Shown: positions 20,659-31,687 of the stretch, piece by piece
Layout of the letters: the number at the start of each line of letters is the position of its first letter
Numbering within the stretch: position 1 is the stretch's first letter
DNA from: Siphonodentalium dalli
Taxonomy: Eukaryota > Mollusca > Scaphopoda > Gadilida > Siphonodentaliidae
Reading direction: 5' to 3'
DNA: 64,000 nucleotides
Assembly: GCA_032622095.1 (NCBI GenBank)
Contig: CP136062.1
Location: 199,647,887 to 199,711,886, forward strand
Notes under the pieces: model-generated
Seen by the model: the letters and a program-made list of their open reading frames with translations, nothing else
Database searches by the model: none
Told to the model about the DNA's origin: nothing
Position numbers and translations under genes: made by a program

Positions 20659-20904
20659 AGGACGGTGTCGCTAACAACGGAAACCAGTAGGGTGAGTTCT
20701 AAAGATTAATCCATGAGCCAGGTTCACCAAAAAATGGAAAATGGTACGATTTTGGTGGGCTAATTTTACCAATTTTTTTCTGAAAGCTTATAATCTTAAG
20801 TTTGTGTCAGTGCTGGGGCACACTGAGAGCAGTCTAGCTTAGCTTAGACCCCCATAACGCTGTGACAGATTCAGTGACGTCACTCATGAACTGTTTGAAG
20901 TCAA

Positions 20905-21161
20905 CGGTAGCGGGGTAATGCCGCAAGAGCTATACTCGTACTTGACCTCAATAAATGGCATACTCGTAGGGCGCGCATCTATAATCTCAAATCGACTCCA
21001 TTCCACCCGCATGTGCAAGTTGACTTATATATCAAGATGTTCCACCCACTTTGGTGTTCTAGAAACCACCCGAAAAAGACCCGTTAATTAGTTGAATATA
21101 ACGTGACTGCAAATTATGAGGTGAAGGTCGAGTATAGCTCTTGCGACATTACCCCTCTACC
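20905..21161. mobile_element. MITE with inverted ends of about 50 bp
   Basis: Ends GGTAGCGGGGTAATGCCGCA and, inverted, GGTAGAGGGGTAATGTCGCA, continuing into AGAGCTATACTCG on both sides. About 257 bp, no ORF of note. Confidence 0.75.
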
Positions 21162-21687
21162 GAAGTCAACTGGCCCAAGTTCCTGTAACCATTCTTCCTC
21201 GCATACAATTGAGTTTATCTGTCTAGTAATAAAATTAAATTCAAATCTACGGCAATATAAATTTTTTGTTTCTGAGATAGATCGCTACTTTTGTCAGGCA
21301 GTAGACCTTGGGCTCCCGGCCAAAATGGCGACCGGAAGCGTAATGATATATCACACACCAGTGTACTTTTGTTTTGGGCTGGTGTTACATTCTGACATGT
21401 TTCTTCAATAGTTGTGTTAACTTAATTGTGCTACAATATGGCCTACATGTCATTAATTGTGTACCAATTAATTAACCCCGGTTGCTCTCTCATAAATCGT
21501 TTAATGCAACAAAATGTTGTTAAAATATACATTGGCAGAGAGATAAACGACGACAGTCATTGGAAACTGCCACACTAGCAAACTGCTAACTTTAGTGTTT
21601 CATTGACAAAGGACCCGATGTCCAGTGGATCTGTTAATTCATCTGTGTGGCTTATCAGTTGAAAAGGATTACACATACTCATACTAA

Positions 21688-22675
21688 GGCTGAATTGGTC
21701 ATTGTCGCATGGTATCCAGGGGGGGGGGGGTCGGAAAAAAATTTCAGGCACGTATGACATTTTTTCCCTTTCGATCATTTTTTGTACCCACCCGACCCCA
21801 CCGCCAAATTATTTTCCGTTTTCGGCAGTTTTTCCGACCATTTTTTGACACCCACCCCCCCTTTTAACACTAAAACAGAGATTTGCGGGGGGAAATTCAC
21901 TGTAAACAGCTGTATATGAATTTCTGTGCATACTATTTATCATGGATGTTAACATGGACATGTAAATAGGAATGAGTAATTTTGAGGTCATTCGGCCAAA
22001 AAAACATGGCTGCCAGCGGCCATCTTGGATTTCAAAATTTGCAACAAAATACAACACGATAACTGCCTGCAGTCAGTTTACCAGTTAGAATTACATTATT
22101 TCTCTCATTCAAACTGATTCAAAGTGGTTTTGAAGCCCAACTCATTGCCAAAACACTAAAAACAAGCAGGAATTTTTTTTTTTAGTTGCGGAAAAAATTG
22201 CTTGTTGGTGGCTTTGACCACCCACCCACCCCGGCATACGTGCCGGAAGAATTTTGTTCACCCCCCCCCCCCCTGTGGTATCGTGCAAAAAGACACGCAT
22301 GATATCTCAAACAAAAAAGACACCACCCATGCAGGATCTCTAAATGTGCAAAAAGTCACTGAGTATCTCTAAATGTGCAAAACGTCACTGAGCATCTCTA
22401 AATCTCATAAATAAAAACGACTTTAGATTAGTAGTCTGCTAATTAGTACTACGTGTATTATAAGTATTTGTTTTGATCGGAGTGGAATTTCAATGGACGT
22501 TGAATGGGCATTTCGTTCGTTTTGGGTGACTGGCACCTCAGTTCCGTATCCTTGAATCGACTTTGATATGCTGGGTGATTTTTTACACATTTAGGAGATC
22601 CTGTTTGTCTTCTTGAAGTTGATGACGTTTGTGTGTCTTTTTGCACGAAATTATGCGACAATGACCAATTCAGCC
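21688..22675. mobile_element. Non-autonomous DNA transposon, 23-bp perfect TIRs, about 1 kb
   Basis: GGCTGAATTGGTCATTGTCG at the left end is exactly inverted at the right end (23 bp match). Inside, a second inverted pair flanks polyG and polyC tracts (near 21720 and 22260) and GGCACGTATG. A 31-bp tandem around CTAAATGTGCAAAA lies at 22343-22404. Flanking bases are TAA on the left and AAA on the right, so a TWA-type target is possible but not shown. No transposase. Confidence 0.75.
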
Positions 22676-23039
22676 AAAGTAACGGGGGGGGGGCAAGAAA
22701 ACTATCTTACATGTATACATAACCATTGTTGACATTTCGACATAAAACGCCCGACACTGACGAGTGAACCATGGGTGGGAAATTAGTGAAATGGAATGTA
22801 TTTCTTCCGATCTAAGCCAATAGATGACTTTAAGATAAATGTATAACAACTAAGTTATGGTATCATCCAAGTATTTTAAATGTGTCAAACGCTAAATATA
22901 ACACAATTATTGTAGAATCATTTGCGGCTGCACTCACTTGAACTGGCACAACTTAGTTTAAACATACTTCATTGCAACACAATAGACATACATACATATA
23001 CATAACTTGATTGAGACACAGTAATTGGCATATATATTG

Positions 23040-23197
23040 TAATGCCCTAAATAATCGACTCCTTAACCACAGCAGAATTATGGCTAACTTTTCAGGAGAG
23101 CTTTCCGATGAATGGCAACAAGCCATATTTCCGACTAAATCCTGAAAAGTCACCCATAATTATGCTGTGGGTAAGGAGTCGATTATTTAGGGCATTA
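23040..23197. mobile_element. MITE family A, copy 1
   Basis: TIRs TAATGCCCTAAATAATCGAC, with arms running through CCACAGCAGAATTATG. 158 bp; one arm lacks part of the inner segment. The family recurs at 27604-27810 and 49818-50002, and as half-copies inside the zinc-finger array (1891-2470). Confidence 0.85.
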
Positions 23198-23241
23198 CTG
23201 TAGCTTTGCTGTTGTATCTTATCGGAGATTTGGAGGCATGT

Positions 23242-23690
23242 TATATCTGTATCTGTATCTGTAGTTGTTACGTCCTAGTGACAGGACGGGATCGAGTAGA
23301 TCCATAATTTTTCCAGGAAGTTTTTTCGTAGGGATCTTTAACGTGCGCACATTGTTGCACACGGGACAGCCATTAGCGTCGGCTCCCGATCCGACGGTGT
23401 GCCATGTGTAGTGTCATCCCTGGCCATGACATCACGAGAGGAGCAGAGGTACGAAGTTAGTCCAGTACGCATTTTTTCAAATTTTGTCTGAGACTCTTTG
23501 GCTTCTTGGGAATCTTTCTCAGATCACTGATCGTGGCATCGATGATTGATTTGTGATGCCCATGGTACTGGGAATGCAGATGGCGACACAAAGTCCGACC
23601 GATATTTTGTCGGATTTGAACCCTCGACCGTGTCGAAGGTGTAGCTCAAAGGTCGGCCCACAAACCAACTGAGCTATCCGCTCCTCCATC
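23242..23690 (-). mobile_element. tRNA-derived SINE
   Basis: On the minus strand the head carries RNA polymerase III boxes: A box TAGCTCAGTTGG (23665-23676) and B box GGTTCAAATCC (23612-23622), spaced as in a tRNA. The body includes CACACCGTCGGATCGGG and GTGCGCACGTTAAAGATCCC, a stretch I recall from invertebrate SINE cores. The 3' end is an (AGATAC)n-like tail at 23242-23264. Not a functional tRNA gene, since the arms do not pair into a clean cloverleaf. Confidence 0.8.
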
Positions 23691-23739
23691 GGTTGGACAC
23701 TCATACGACAGTAAACTGTCAGCCGTGTATGGAAGATGA

Positions 23740-23866
23740 TACCCAATATTTTTAAGATGGTAACATGTATACAATATATTGGCACCATGCTGCCTCGTGA
23801 ATACCTCACTAAAGCAGAATGGGACCAATATATTGTATATGGTGGTATATTGGGTATAAAGTGGCT
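23740..23866. repeat. Imperfect palindrome around a repeated ATATATTG
   Basis: ACCCAATATTTTTAAGATGG ... ACAATATATTGGCACCATGC on the left mirrors GCAGAATGGGACCAATATAT ... GGTATATTGGGT on the right. Short foldback; no gene. Confidence 0.5.
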
Positions 23867-24422
23867 GATTGTATATGTGCACAACTTACCAAGTCATAGT
23901 TCCCATCACTCACTATGCACATGCCGTTTTGCAGTAGAATACGCTCACCGAGTGTTTTATCGTCTGTCCCTCGCATAACGAGCTCTCGTACTCAACTCTT
24001 TGGCAAACTTTCGAAATTCAGGAACATAACCCTCGACCAATATAGTGTTTTAAAAGGGTAATATGAATGATGTCGAAAACGAATTCATATTTGTAGCTGT
24101 CCATAGACGTTTTTCACAGTCAACGTTGAGCTCAATTTATCACAATCAAAGTTTTTCACAGTCAACGTTGGGACAAGTTTCATGGAAGCAACGTATGACA
24201 TTGTTTGAACTTAAGATGGCATTAAGTTAAAACTTCAGCATAAGTGAGTTTCCTGAACAAGCTGGGTATAAACTTATAAGAAGGTCTTAAAGGGTTTCAA
24301 CGCCTGAGCTATGTCAGAAGATGCAAAGTTTAGATGGACCTACACAGAAAACTACTTAATTGTTAGCTAGTACACCACATGGAGTATACTATATATCTGA
24401 AGACCACTATGTATACAAGCAT

Positions 24423-24677
24423 TTATTCCACACCCATTGGTGTGAGTCACGTGTATTCAACGGAATCCCAGCCATTGAATACATATTAGTATATACCTCT
24501 TGTGGAATACAAGCCGGAACTATTCTTGTTGACGTTGTCACAACGAAAGATGACGTACATTACGTCGACCATCCGCTTCCGGTTATCCCCCAATAATTAC
24601 TGGTTATTATATCCTTGCGCCATCCGCAACTCATTCGATAAAAGAGTCTCGATTAAGAAGCGCGTTGTGTTCTGTCT
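24423..24677 (-). mobile_element. Dispersed hairpin element, partial inverted copy
   Basis: Starts TTATTCCACACCCATTGG and ends GTTGTGTTCTGTCT, the inverse of parts of 17366-17794. It lacks the GC-rich loop and one hairpin arm. Confidence 0.65.
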
Positions 24678-24807
24678 ATATATTCATTAACATATATAAG
24701 AGCCAATTGTTTATCTGCATGTGTTTCCATTGGTTACTCTGTCTCGCATTTGGCGCGTTAAAAATATATATATCAGCCTCATGTCCGATTGCGCCCAAAT
24801 TTTGGCC

Positions 24808-25060
24808 ATGCTGCACAAGCCTTGATATAGTGTGTCTGTCATTTGCAGAATTAGGTCCCCAGAGGGTGAATTTAGTGATGCTACCCCGCATAGCGGGCTA
24901 GCATCACCAAATTCACCCTCTGGGAACCTCATTCTGCTGAGGTGTAAGCAGAATGAGGTTCCAGATGATTAATTTGGTGATGCTAGTCCGCTATGTGGGA
25001 CCTCTGGGGACCTCATTCTGCAAATGACAGGTACACTATTTCAAGGTTTGATGCTGCACA
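24808..25060. repeat. Nested palindrome with four related arms
   Basis: Outer arms CATGCTGCACAAGCC...TGATGCTGCAC and CTGTCATTTGCAGAAT...CTGCAAATGACAG. Inner arms use GGTGAATTTAGTGATGCTA and its inverse TAGCATCACCAAATTCACC, and GAATGAGGTTCC with its partner. It can fold as one large or two smaller hairpins. Confidence 0.75.
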
Positions 25061-25117
25061 TTTTAAAATGCGACACGAACAATTTCAGGCGAATTGATTC
25101 AAGATGAGCTGAGATAT

Positions 25118-25530
25118 AGACAGAACACAACGCGCATCTTAATCGAGACTCTTTTATCGAATGAGTTGTGGATGGCGCAAGGATATATTGCGCCGTCCGC
25201 AACGAGTTCGATAAAAGATTCGAGATTATGATGCAAGTTGTGTTCTGTATTTATTCTACACCGTTCAGTCAGATAAGTTCAACCCATGAATGTCACCTCC
25301 ATTGTTACTATAGCTATCTTTTAAGTTTATTGTGATTTAAGTCTGACAAATAACCAGTAATTATTGGGGATCACCGAAAGCGGATGATCGACGTAATGTA
25401 CGTCATCTTTCTTTACGACAACGTCAACAAGAATAGTTCCGGCTTGTATTCCACTAGAGGTATATACTAATATGTATCCAATGGCTGGGATTCCGTTGAA
25501 TCATGCCTCACGTCAATGGGTGTGGAATAA
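25118..25530 (+). mobile_element. Dispersed hairpin element, copy 2
   Basis: Same start as copy 1 at 17366 (CAGAACACAACGCGCAT) and same end (CAATGGGTGTGGAATAA). The hairpin here lacks the GCGAGAGCG loop, so its arms nearly meet. Confidence 0.7.
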
Positions 25531-26264
25531 ATTCTCACCTCGGATTCTTGGGGACTTTTAGTATGTTGTTCTAAACATGTTCGCCTACATCTCTTCTGTA
25601 GTATTTTTTCCCCTTAATTTACCCTAATATTCCTGAACTAATAGCAATATTTCTATACTTGTATTAACTGTTCGGCTATCTGTCGTCTGCTTTCATTTCC
25701 TGAATACCCATCCAGATGAATAATTGAACATTCCAATGTATACTTTTATGTCGGAGTGGGATAATCCATTCAGTCAAGAAAGGTTAATTACAACGAGGAG
25801 AGTTCATGTTTTTGGTCACTCTTTTACTGTAATAATATTTCATTGTTTTACACATTTGAATAGTATTGTGTATACAATAATTCACGTGATTTGAAAAACA
25901 CAACTTCATTGTTGTAGACTAAGCCAGTGATAGTACATATGTATCTGGGTTCAAGACGACCATTATTCTGTAATACATATTGTTTTCAAAAAGATTGTAA
26001 GTACTTTATGCTGTAAATGTAAGAACAACTATTGACAATACAAACAAAGAAAAGAACCGGGTAGTTACTACGAATATCAACAAGTTTACAAATGCTACCC
26101 GTATCCAACTGTATATTGATTGAATTAACACACTTTTTTTTTTCATTCAATCCAGTATCAAGTTGTCCATCTGGACAATGTTCCACACAAGTTCCAACGA
26201 TTCTACATGTATATAACTGGCCGTTGATTTCAAATATAGCCTTCAAACAGCTGGCATGAATCAA
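25531..26264. other. No feature seen
   Basis: AT-rich sequence. The minus-strand 92-codon ORF at 25986-26264 shows no family motif and no splice context I trust. Confidence 0.5.
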
Positions 26265-26268
26265 TTAA

Positions 26269-26716
26269 CCCTTCCAGTGCCAGGGGCCGATCTCACCGGC
26301 CCTAATTTACGGTCTGTAAAATCGGCCCTAAAAACAATTTAAAATAAAAAAATTGATTGGGGGTTGAATTTTTTTTGGGTATGCTTAAGCATGCTATAGC
26401 GAATTTAAAAACAAACCCGGGGCATGTTATAACTCAAAACTATCACCAAGTATTCATAGTAATATTTTTGGTGCCCATGAAAAACGTAATATTCCCTGGC
26501 ACTAAACCTATAAAATACTGAAAAAGTTAAAGAATATAAGAAAAAATTGTTAAAATTGTAAAAACAATAATAACACATGATGAAAAATTGTTAGGCCAAA
26601 GCATTCTCTTATATATGCGAGGCGACCTATGGTCGACTCGCTTATATAAGAGAACTTGAATGCATTGGCACAGGGTATATGGGTTGATTCAAAAATCGGA
26701 CTTGGCACTGAAAGGG
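26269..26716. mobile_element. piggyBac-like MITE, divergent subfamily
   Basis: Flanked by TTAA (26265-26268 and 26717-26720). TIRs CCCTTCCAGTGCC and, inverted, CCCTTTCAGTGCC. TTAA targets with CCC-starting TIRs are the hallmark of the piggyBac superfamily. One hairpin arm pair of the CCAATGCATTCTC family is carried inside (about 26597-26672). Confidence 0.75.
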
Positions 26717-26720
26717 TTAA

Positions 26721-27603
26721 GCAACAACTCATGATATCGTATGACTCTTATCATATATACGACAATCGAAGTAGCATACTCAATAATTCCGTTGCCAATT
26801 ATTTGAGGCCGCATCTGCGACCATCATTATCAACGAATCAGTCATTTCCGTTTCGCTGTGAAATATAACCTCTTCCGTAAATATAAACCATATTCGCACA
26901 ATGCTACAATAGATGGCCCTGGTAATAAGGTGATGACCTTGACTCGTTGATGCATAGATGCGAATGGAGCAGAATTAATTCACTGTATGGCTGTATCAAA
27001 CTCGACAATGCATTAAATAGTGATAGATAGTAATCAATGTCAATGATTAGTTCAAGTTTAACAGACGAGTCTCCCAGTGAACAGACGTATTTTTCGGCAG
27101 TATGCACATGATCAATCACGATTGGTTGAAATAGACCGGCAGATATTGTGAACATTTACGGGAGAGGTTATTTTCATGTGAAAACAGAAGTGGCCGAGCA
27201 GGTTGGGATTGATGCTACCAGTTGTTGACCATTGAATTCTGGTGTTTATAGCCAGTTTCAGATATGCTTCCGTGTAACATATGACGTTTACAACTAAAGA
27301 CTATACTATTGATAGTTGCATTGCGCCAATGATGAACCGATTGATCCGACGTCGCACTGTTTATACCGTCAAGCAATAGTCACTCCCATGTGTTAGTATT
27401 TTACTGGATACGGACTTTAGCTACCTTGACAAACTATGATGAAATATAGGTACGGCAACTGTCAGCATAGACTGCATGTAACCACAACTATGCATGCTTG
27501 AAAATTAGAAGAGCATAGCTGTTTTCCATTGGGTGGGTTTTCCCGTCTTAACACAAGAATGGTTATAGTCTATAGATCAGCACGTCAGACGTTACACGTA
27601 CAG
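26721..27603. other. No feature seen (3' flank of the CCAP gene)
   Basis: AT-rich sequence that on the minus strand would be the 3' UTR or downstream region of the CCAP gene. No clear AATAAA (minus strand) was picked out here. Confidence 0.45.
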
Positions 27604-27810
27604 CAATGCTCTAAGTAATCGACTCTTTAACTACAGCAGAATTATGGGTAACTTTTCAGGATTTAGTCGGAAATATGGCTTATTGCCATTCATCGGAAAG
27701 CTCTCGTTGAGAGCTTTCCGACGAATGGCAACAAGCCATATTTCCGACTAAATCCTGAAAAGTTACCCATAATTCTGCTGTAGTTAAAGAGTCGATTACT
27801 TAGGGCATTA
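27604..27810. mobile_element. MITE family A, copy 2: near-perfect palindrome in the CCAP 3' flank
   Basis: Ends AATGCTCTAAGTAATCGACT and its inverse ending in GGGCATTA. The arms are about 100 bp each and meet at CTCTCGTTGAGAG. It lies 46 bp downstream of the CCAP stop codon, so it is probably transcribed in the 3' UTR, where it would form a long hairpin. Confidence 0.85.
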
Positions 27811-27856
27811 CTGTACATGTAACCGAACCGGTCTGATGATTCTCAAATGAACTATT

Positions 27857-28276
27857 TCAGCCGCGGCCCGGGCATCCCCCGTATGCGTTACAGAACAGTC
27901 TCTTTAACGATGTTATGCCACTGTTCGATGGTACAATGTCATGAAGATTTCTTTCCATTTCCTCCGTTCGCTTGCTCATACAACCGACGAACGGATTGCA
28001 GAATGCTTTCTTGATTTGTCTGATTTTGTCCATATTTCTTATTCTGAGTGGTCGCTTCCACCTACGACCCCAACCACGACAACCAATGAATCCATTGCAG
28101 AAAGCCTTCTTTAGTCGAAGTCTTTTAGCAGGTTGCGGATCCTTGATTACGTCACTGGGCAGCTTGAATATGTCTGCAGTCTGGTCTATTCCCGTATATG
28201 GGATGTCCTCTCTGTCGCTCGGGTATGCATCAATATCATCGACATCGAATCGCCCTCTGTCGCCGACTGTCTGTAA
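27857..28276 (-). CDS. CCAP: Crustacean cardioactive peptide (CCAP) precursor, terminal coding exon
   Basis: The minus-strand frame is open from 28309 to the TGA at 27859-27857. An acceptor (TATTCTCTATCCAG) puts the exon start at 28276. The exon encodes an acidic propeptide (FDVDDIDAYPSDREDI), then three CCAP-like peptides: AFCNGFIGCRGW-G after KK and before RR (28067-28105), AFCNPFVGCMS between KK and KR (27974-28006), and LFCNAYGGCP-G before R (27866-27898). All fit the FCN-x-[FY]-x-GC pattern of CCAP, whose two cysteines form a disulphide in a secreted cyclic peptide acting on G-protein-coupled receptors (established for the family). Peptides 1 and 3 carry a glycine before arginine for C-terminal amidation. 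The signal-peptide exon is upstream on this strand and was not found. Several variant copies per precursor point to a lophotrochozoan. Confidence 0.9.
   Translation of the reverse strand, partial: LQTVGDRGRFDVDDIDAYPSDREDIPYTGIDQTADIFKLPSDVIKDPQPAKRLRLKKAFCNGFIGCRGWGRRWKRPLRIRNMDKIRQIKKAFCNPFVGCMSKRTEEMERNLHDIVPSNSGITSLKRLFCNAYGGCPGRG
27866..27898 (-). other. Predicted CCAP-3 peptide
   Basis: LFCNAYGGCP followed by G-R-G and the stop, preceded by K-R. Cleavage at the single arginine would expose the glycine and give LFCNAYGGCP-amide; this last step is inference. Confidence 0.7.
27974..28006 (-). other. Predicted CCAP-2 peptide
   Basis: AFCNPFVGCMS between K-K and K-R: an 11-residue peptide without a glycine for amidation, so it would have a free C-terminus. 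Confidence 0.75.
28067..28105 (-). other. Predicted CCAP-1 peptide
   Basis: AFCNGFIGCRGW followed by G-R-R and preceded by K-K: predicted amidated 12-residue peptide with a Cys3-Cys9 bridge. It is three residues longer than the arthropod nonapeptide. Confidence 0.8.
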
Positions 28277-28482
28277 CTGGATAGAGAATATCTCGTTTAT
28301 ACGTTTAGTTTATTTGAGTTTATCGTCGATTCAGCCACAAGACCATATAACGACGTTGTCAGTTTCATGGGGGGGGGGGTCATAGCTCAGAGGATTAGTT
28401 TCACCGGGAGATTAACTTTAATTTTGCGATATTCATGTTTGCTTTTAAATGTATTCAATCCGATCAGACGGTCCCAATATCA
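28277..28482. other. Intron-like sequence upstream of the CCAP exon
   Basis: On the minus strand this is the 3' end of an intron, with an in-frame stop at 28312-28310. A run of about 11 G lies near 28369-28379. No exon was identified in it. Confidence 0.5.
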
Positions 28483-28900
28483 TCAAGATACAACAACAAC
28501 AACATTTCTCCAAAATAAGCTTTAGTTATCAGAATCGATGCATTGCAACAACATAATGCTAACCACTGTCAACTAGTGTATCAAATTTCCCAAAACCTGT
28601 TATTTATCAACATTTTGTTCAACGAAATATTAGATTTTTCACTTGAGTATCACGAAATTTGCCATATTACCACTTGATTTTAGAGTTATCCATCTTCATC
28701 CATAATTTTGTCCAAGACCGTCCGTTTGACGGCTCTTTTCTGGGCCACAAATAATTGCACATCTCGAGAAATAACAAATTTCAAAATTCGATATCTGATC
28801 ACTCTGAGCTTTGATGGGTTCCTCGACTCAATCAAATATGTTTTACTCCGAAGCCAAAGAAATAGTAATTTAGGAGCGTTAATTTGGACAATGCATCATT
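28483..28900 (+). repeat. Dispersed repeat family B, copy 1
   Basis: About 400 bp, matching 36325-36730 in inverse orientation with many substitutions. Shared landmarks are GTTATCCATCTTCATCC, TGATCACT...GAGCTTTG and ATTCTGATAAC-type ends. No coding capacity in either copy. Confidence 0.65.
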
Positions 28901-29076
28901 AAGTTTACTTTTTAATTCACAGTGTGTACACGTCTTGTGGTGTAACTGCCTTGACACTCAATTGTATTCAATATTCTTGTCATGCATTTAATGACTAGAT
29001 ACTAAGTCTTGCTAACGGTTAATTCACTTTGTATATGTTCAGATAGTAGGTTCAACAAAAGTCGTGTGTGGAAACT

Positions 29077-29571
29077 AATCTGAACATTCCATGCATGCGA
29101 ATGAATAGGACTCCTGTGGGGTTTTTTTACCCTGTGCCAATGAATTCTCTTATATATGAGAGTCGACCATAGGTCGCCTCGCATATATTAGAGAATGCAT
29201 TGGCCTAACAATTTTTTATAATTTTTTTAAAAATAAATGTTTCTTACATTTTTTAGGACATAAAATAAAAAACCATCCATTACCCTGCAGGGAGCCCCAC
29301 ACATATATAGAAGCATATAGAAGAGTGTCGTCTGCTCATGTTTCTCTGGTGCTTTGTATGGGTAAAATTATAAAATTGTTAAAGAATACAAGAAAAAATT
29401 ATTAAAATTGTAAAAAATTGTTAGGCCAATGCATTCTCTTATATATGCGAGGCGACCTATGGTCGACTCGCATATATAAGAGAATGCATTGGCACAGGGT
29501 AAAATAAAACTAAGCTAGTGGAACTACTAATCTGAACATTCCATGCATGCGAATGAATATGACTCCTGTTC
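29077..29571. mobile_element. Paired-hairpin element flanked by a 42-bp direct repeat
   Basis: The sequence beginning CTAATCTGAACATTCCATGC is repeated before (29077-29118) and after (about 29530-29571) the element at 29130-29499. The element starts and ends with CCCTGTGCCAATGCATTCTC and its inverse. Each half is itself a hairpin (GCATTCTCTTATATATG ... CATATATAAGAGAATGC around a GTCGACC/GGTCGC loop). The interior contains CCCTGCAGGGAGCCCCACAC, shared with the elements at 41796 and 51979. Confidence 0.75.
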
Positions 29572-29587
29572 TCTCAACCACAGTTAT

Positions 29588-30116
29588 ATGGGCGGCGTTG
29601 GCGATGGGTATGCTGTTAAACTATTCAGCTCCGTCAAAATCCGCCATAAACAGAAAGAATAGTAAAATATAGATAGACCTTGTTCTTATACCAATCAGAA
29701 AAATGGCATAAACAGTATGTTATTGTCAACTGTGTTTCCTTTGTTATGTAAACATAAGCAACAAACGTTACTGAACCTGGCTTTTGTTTAGATCCGGAAA
29801 TATGGTAAACATAAAGAGCGTTATTTGTTACTGTTTTCCTGATATGGAAATAATAAAGAGCGTTTATATCATTTGTGTGTGATTAACCAATAGAATTGCG
29901 CTGTGTTATGTAAACAGAAGCAAAACTTCTGTAACACGAGAAGGTTCTTGTTTATGTACACCATCGTACGTCTTGACGACAATATACTATTTACGCGCTG
30001 ATTATGTTTGGCATATGAACAAACTATATATATTTTGATATTCCTTCCGTTGATGGCGATTTGAACAAATATGAATATTTCTGCAACGAACGCCGGCCGT
30101 GCCTTTAAAGGGCTGA
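29588..30116 (+). repeat. Dispersed repeat family C, copy 1
   Basis: About 500 bp starting TATGGGCGGCGTTGGCGATG and ending GGCCGTGCCTTTAA. It contains two spaced AAAGAGCGTT motifs and repeated TTATGTAAACA. Other copies are at 31688-32163 (same strand) and 53137-53650 (inverse), with fragments near 44800-44890 and 46310-46400. Confidence 0.7.
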
Positions 30117-31687
30117 ATGCATTTGAATAGCTCTAAATAGTCTGCAGGGTGATTCCGTGGTACCGCCGAGCTTCAACCCGCAAAATCGTCATAATTTCAG
30201 AGATCTTACACTGAGATGAAATCAAAGACTGTGCCGTATGCCCAAATAATGTTCGAGTTTCTAATACTTCTACTGAGCCATTGGTGTGTATATATTATTC
30301 TGAGGATCCGTTCCCCAAAATAGGAGTCAAAATATTTATTCCACCAACATACCGAACTTCTGTGGCATTTAGTGTCCATTCGACTTTAGGAAATCGCTGC
30401 ATGTGAGATTTCCCCCGTTTTTCTTAAAAAATGCACTGCGCGTCGCCGAAATGCTGTACACATGCATTTGTGTACGGAATAGAGTAGTCTTTATTTATTA
30501 AATACTAAATACTCGTTCCACTAAAAGATGGACGAGAACAAATGACTGGTGGTATATACATGCACACATGTATATGATTAGATGAAAGATATCTTTGACT
30601 CAGCTATCGAAAAAAGCTCACCCAACATGATGGCAACATCAGTGACTATTTGGGAGTACTCGAATTGGTTGATTGCGACTTGTGGACCAACATCCATACT
30701 GGCACCTGACTATTCGTACACCGAGAACCGGCCAACAGTTCTCGGATTACCTGTTTCACGTATATAATGTAGTTAGTGTTGTCGCCTAAACAGTTTATGT
30801 TATGGGGATTTGGCATTTATTGGACTCGGCAGAGCCTCGCACAGTAGATATTTAAATCCCCATACGGACATATATAACTCGCAATGTTTTTAGTTGGCTC
30901 TTGATCTGCATAATCTCGGTGTTCATATCATCTAGTGCAGATATAGTCAATCTATTGTGGGCGAAAGTCGATTTTAATACAACCTAGAATAAATGTCCGA
31001 GTCCATAATAAAGTCAGTAAATAGTTATTTCGTACGAATCAGGAATCACCTAACATAACTGATAATTGGGGGCAATGCCCCCACACAAAGATTAATCGTG
31101 AGAATAACCATGCACGCTTATAGTGAATGGACTATGTATGTAGTAACATGATGAGTTATATACCACATATCACACTCTAGTGTGTCTCATTATTTCTACA
31201 TGATATTAATCAGCTATCGTGTTATACCTGATAGCTGGCTAGCGCGTCGCACACGATGCGATATATATCGTACGACAAAATTAATATCGGGCACCGGTTA
31301 CGGTCAAATCGTAGCGTGTGCTGTGGAAAATCGCAGGACATTTTGTCGCACGACCGGCCCTGCAAGGAATCAAATAATTTTTATTTTCTACGATCGAGTC
31401 GTACGATTTATTCGAAGTAGCCAATCAGATTCAACTATTAATATGATCACGCGGCGATCACATGTTTTATTTCACAACAACATGGCGTCCATGCAGTGTC
31501 CTTCAAAGTCAGAGTAGCGGGATATTTTGGACGGCGGAATACATTCATGCCTCTACAATACAACTACAATTGAAACAGGTGGACTGGACACCAGCAAATA
31601 ATATCTTATTGTGAATTTGTGTGGGGAATTAAATCAGGTATAGGGCCTTCTAGTCTATATAGAACTACAAGCACGTAATATTAAATG
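30117..31687. other. No firm feature
   Basis: Unassigned. A minus-strand frame near 30700-30600 is open for about 45 codons, with AG before it and GTGAGC after; both strands are open there, so I do not call it. The region 31225-31420 is rich in CGTACGA-type motifs that recur inverted near 32280-32440. Confidence 0.35.

Noticed and set aside
23612-23683. tRNA gene on the minus strand
   Set aside because: The A and B boxes are present, but the stems do not pair well and a SINE body and tail follow, so it is a SINE head.
27972-28385. 137-codon plus-strand ORF
   Set aside because: Antisense shadow of the CCAP exon; the minus strand has the recognisable peptides and processing sites.
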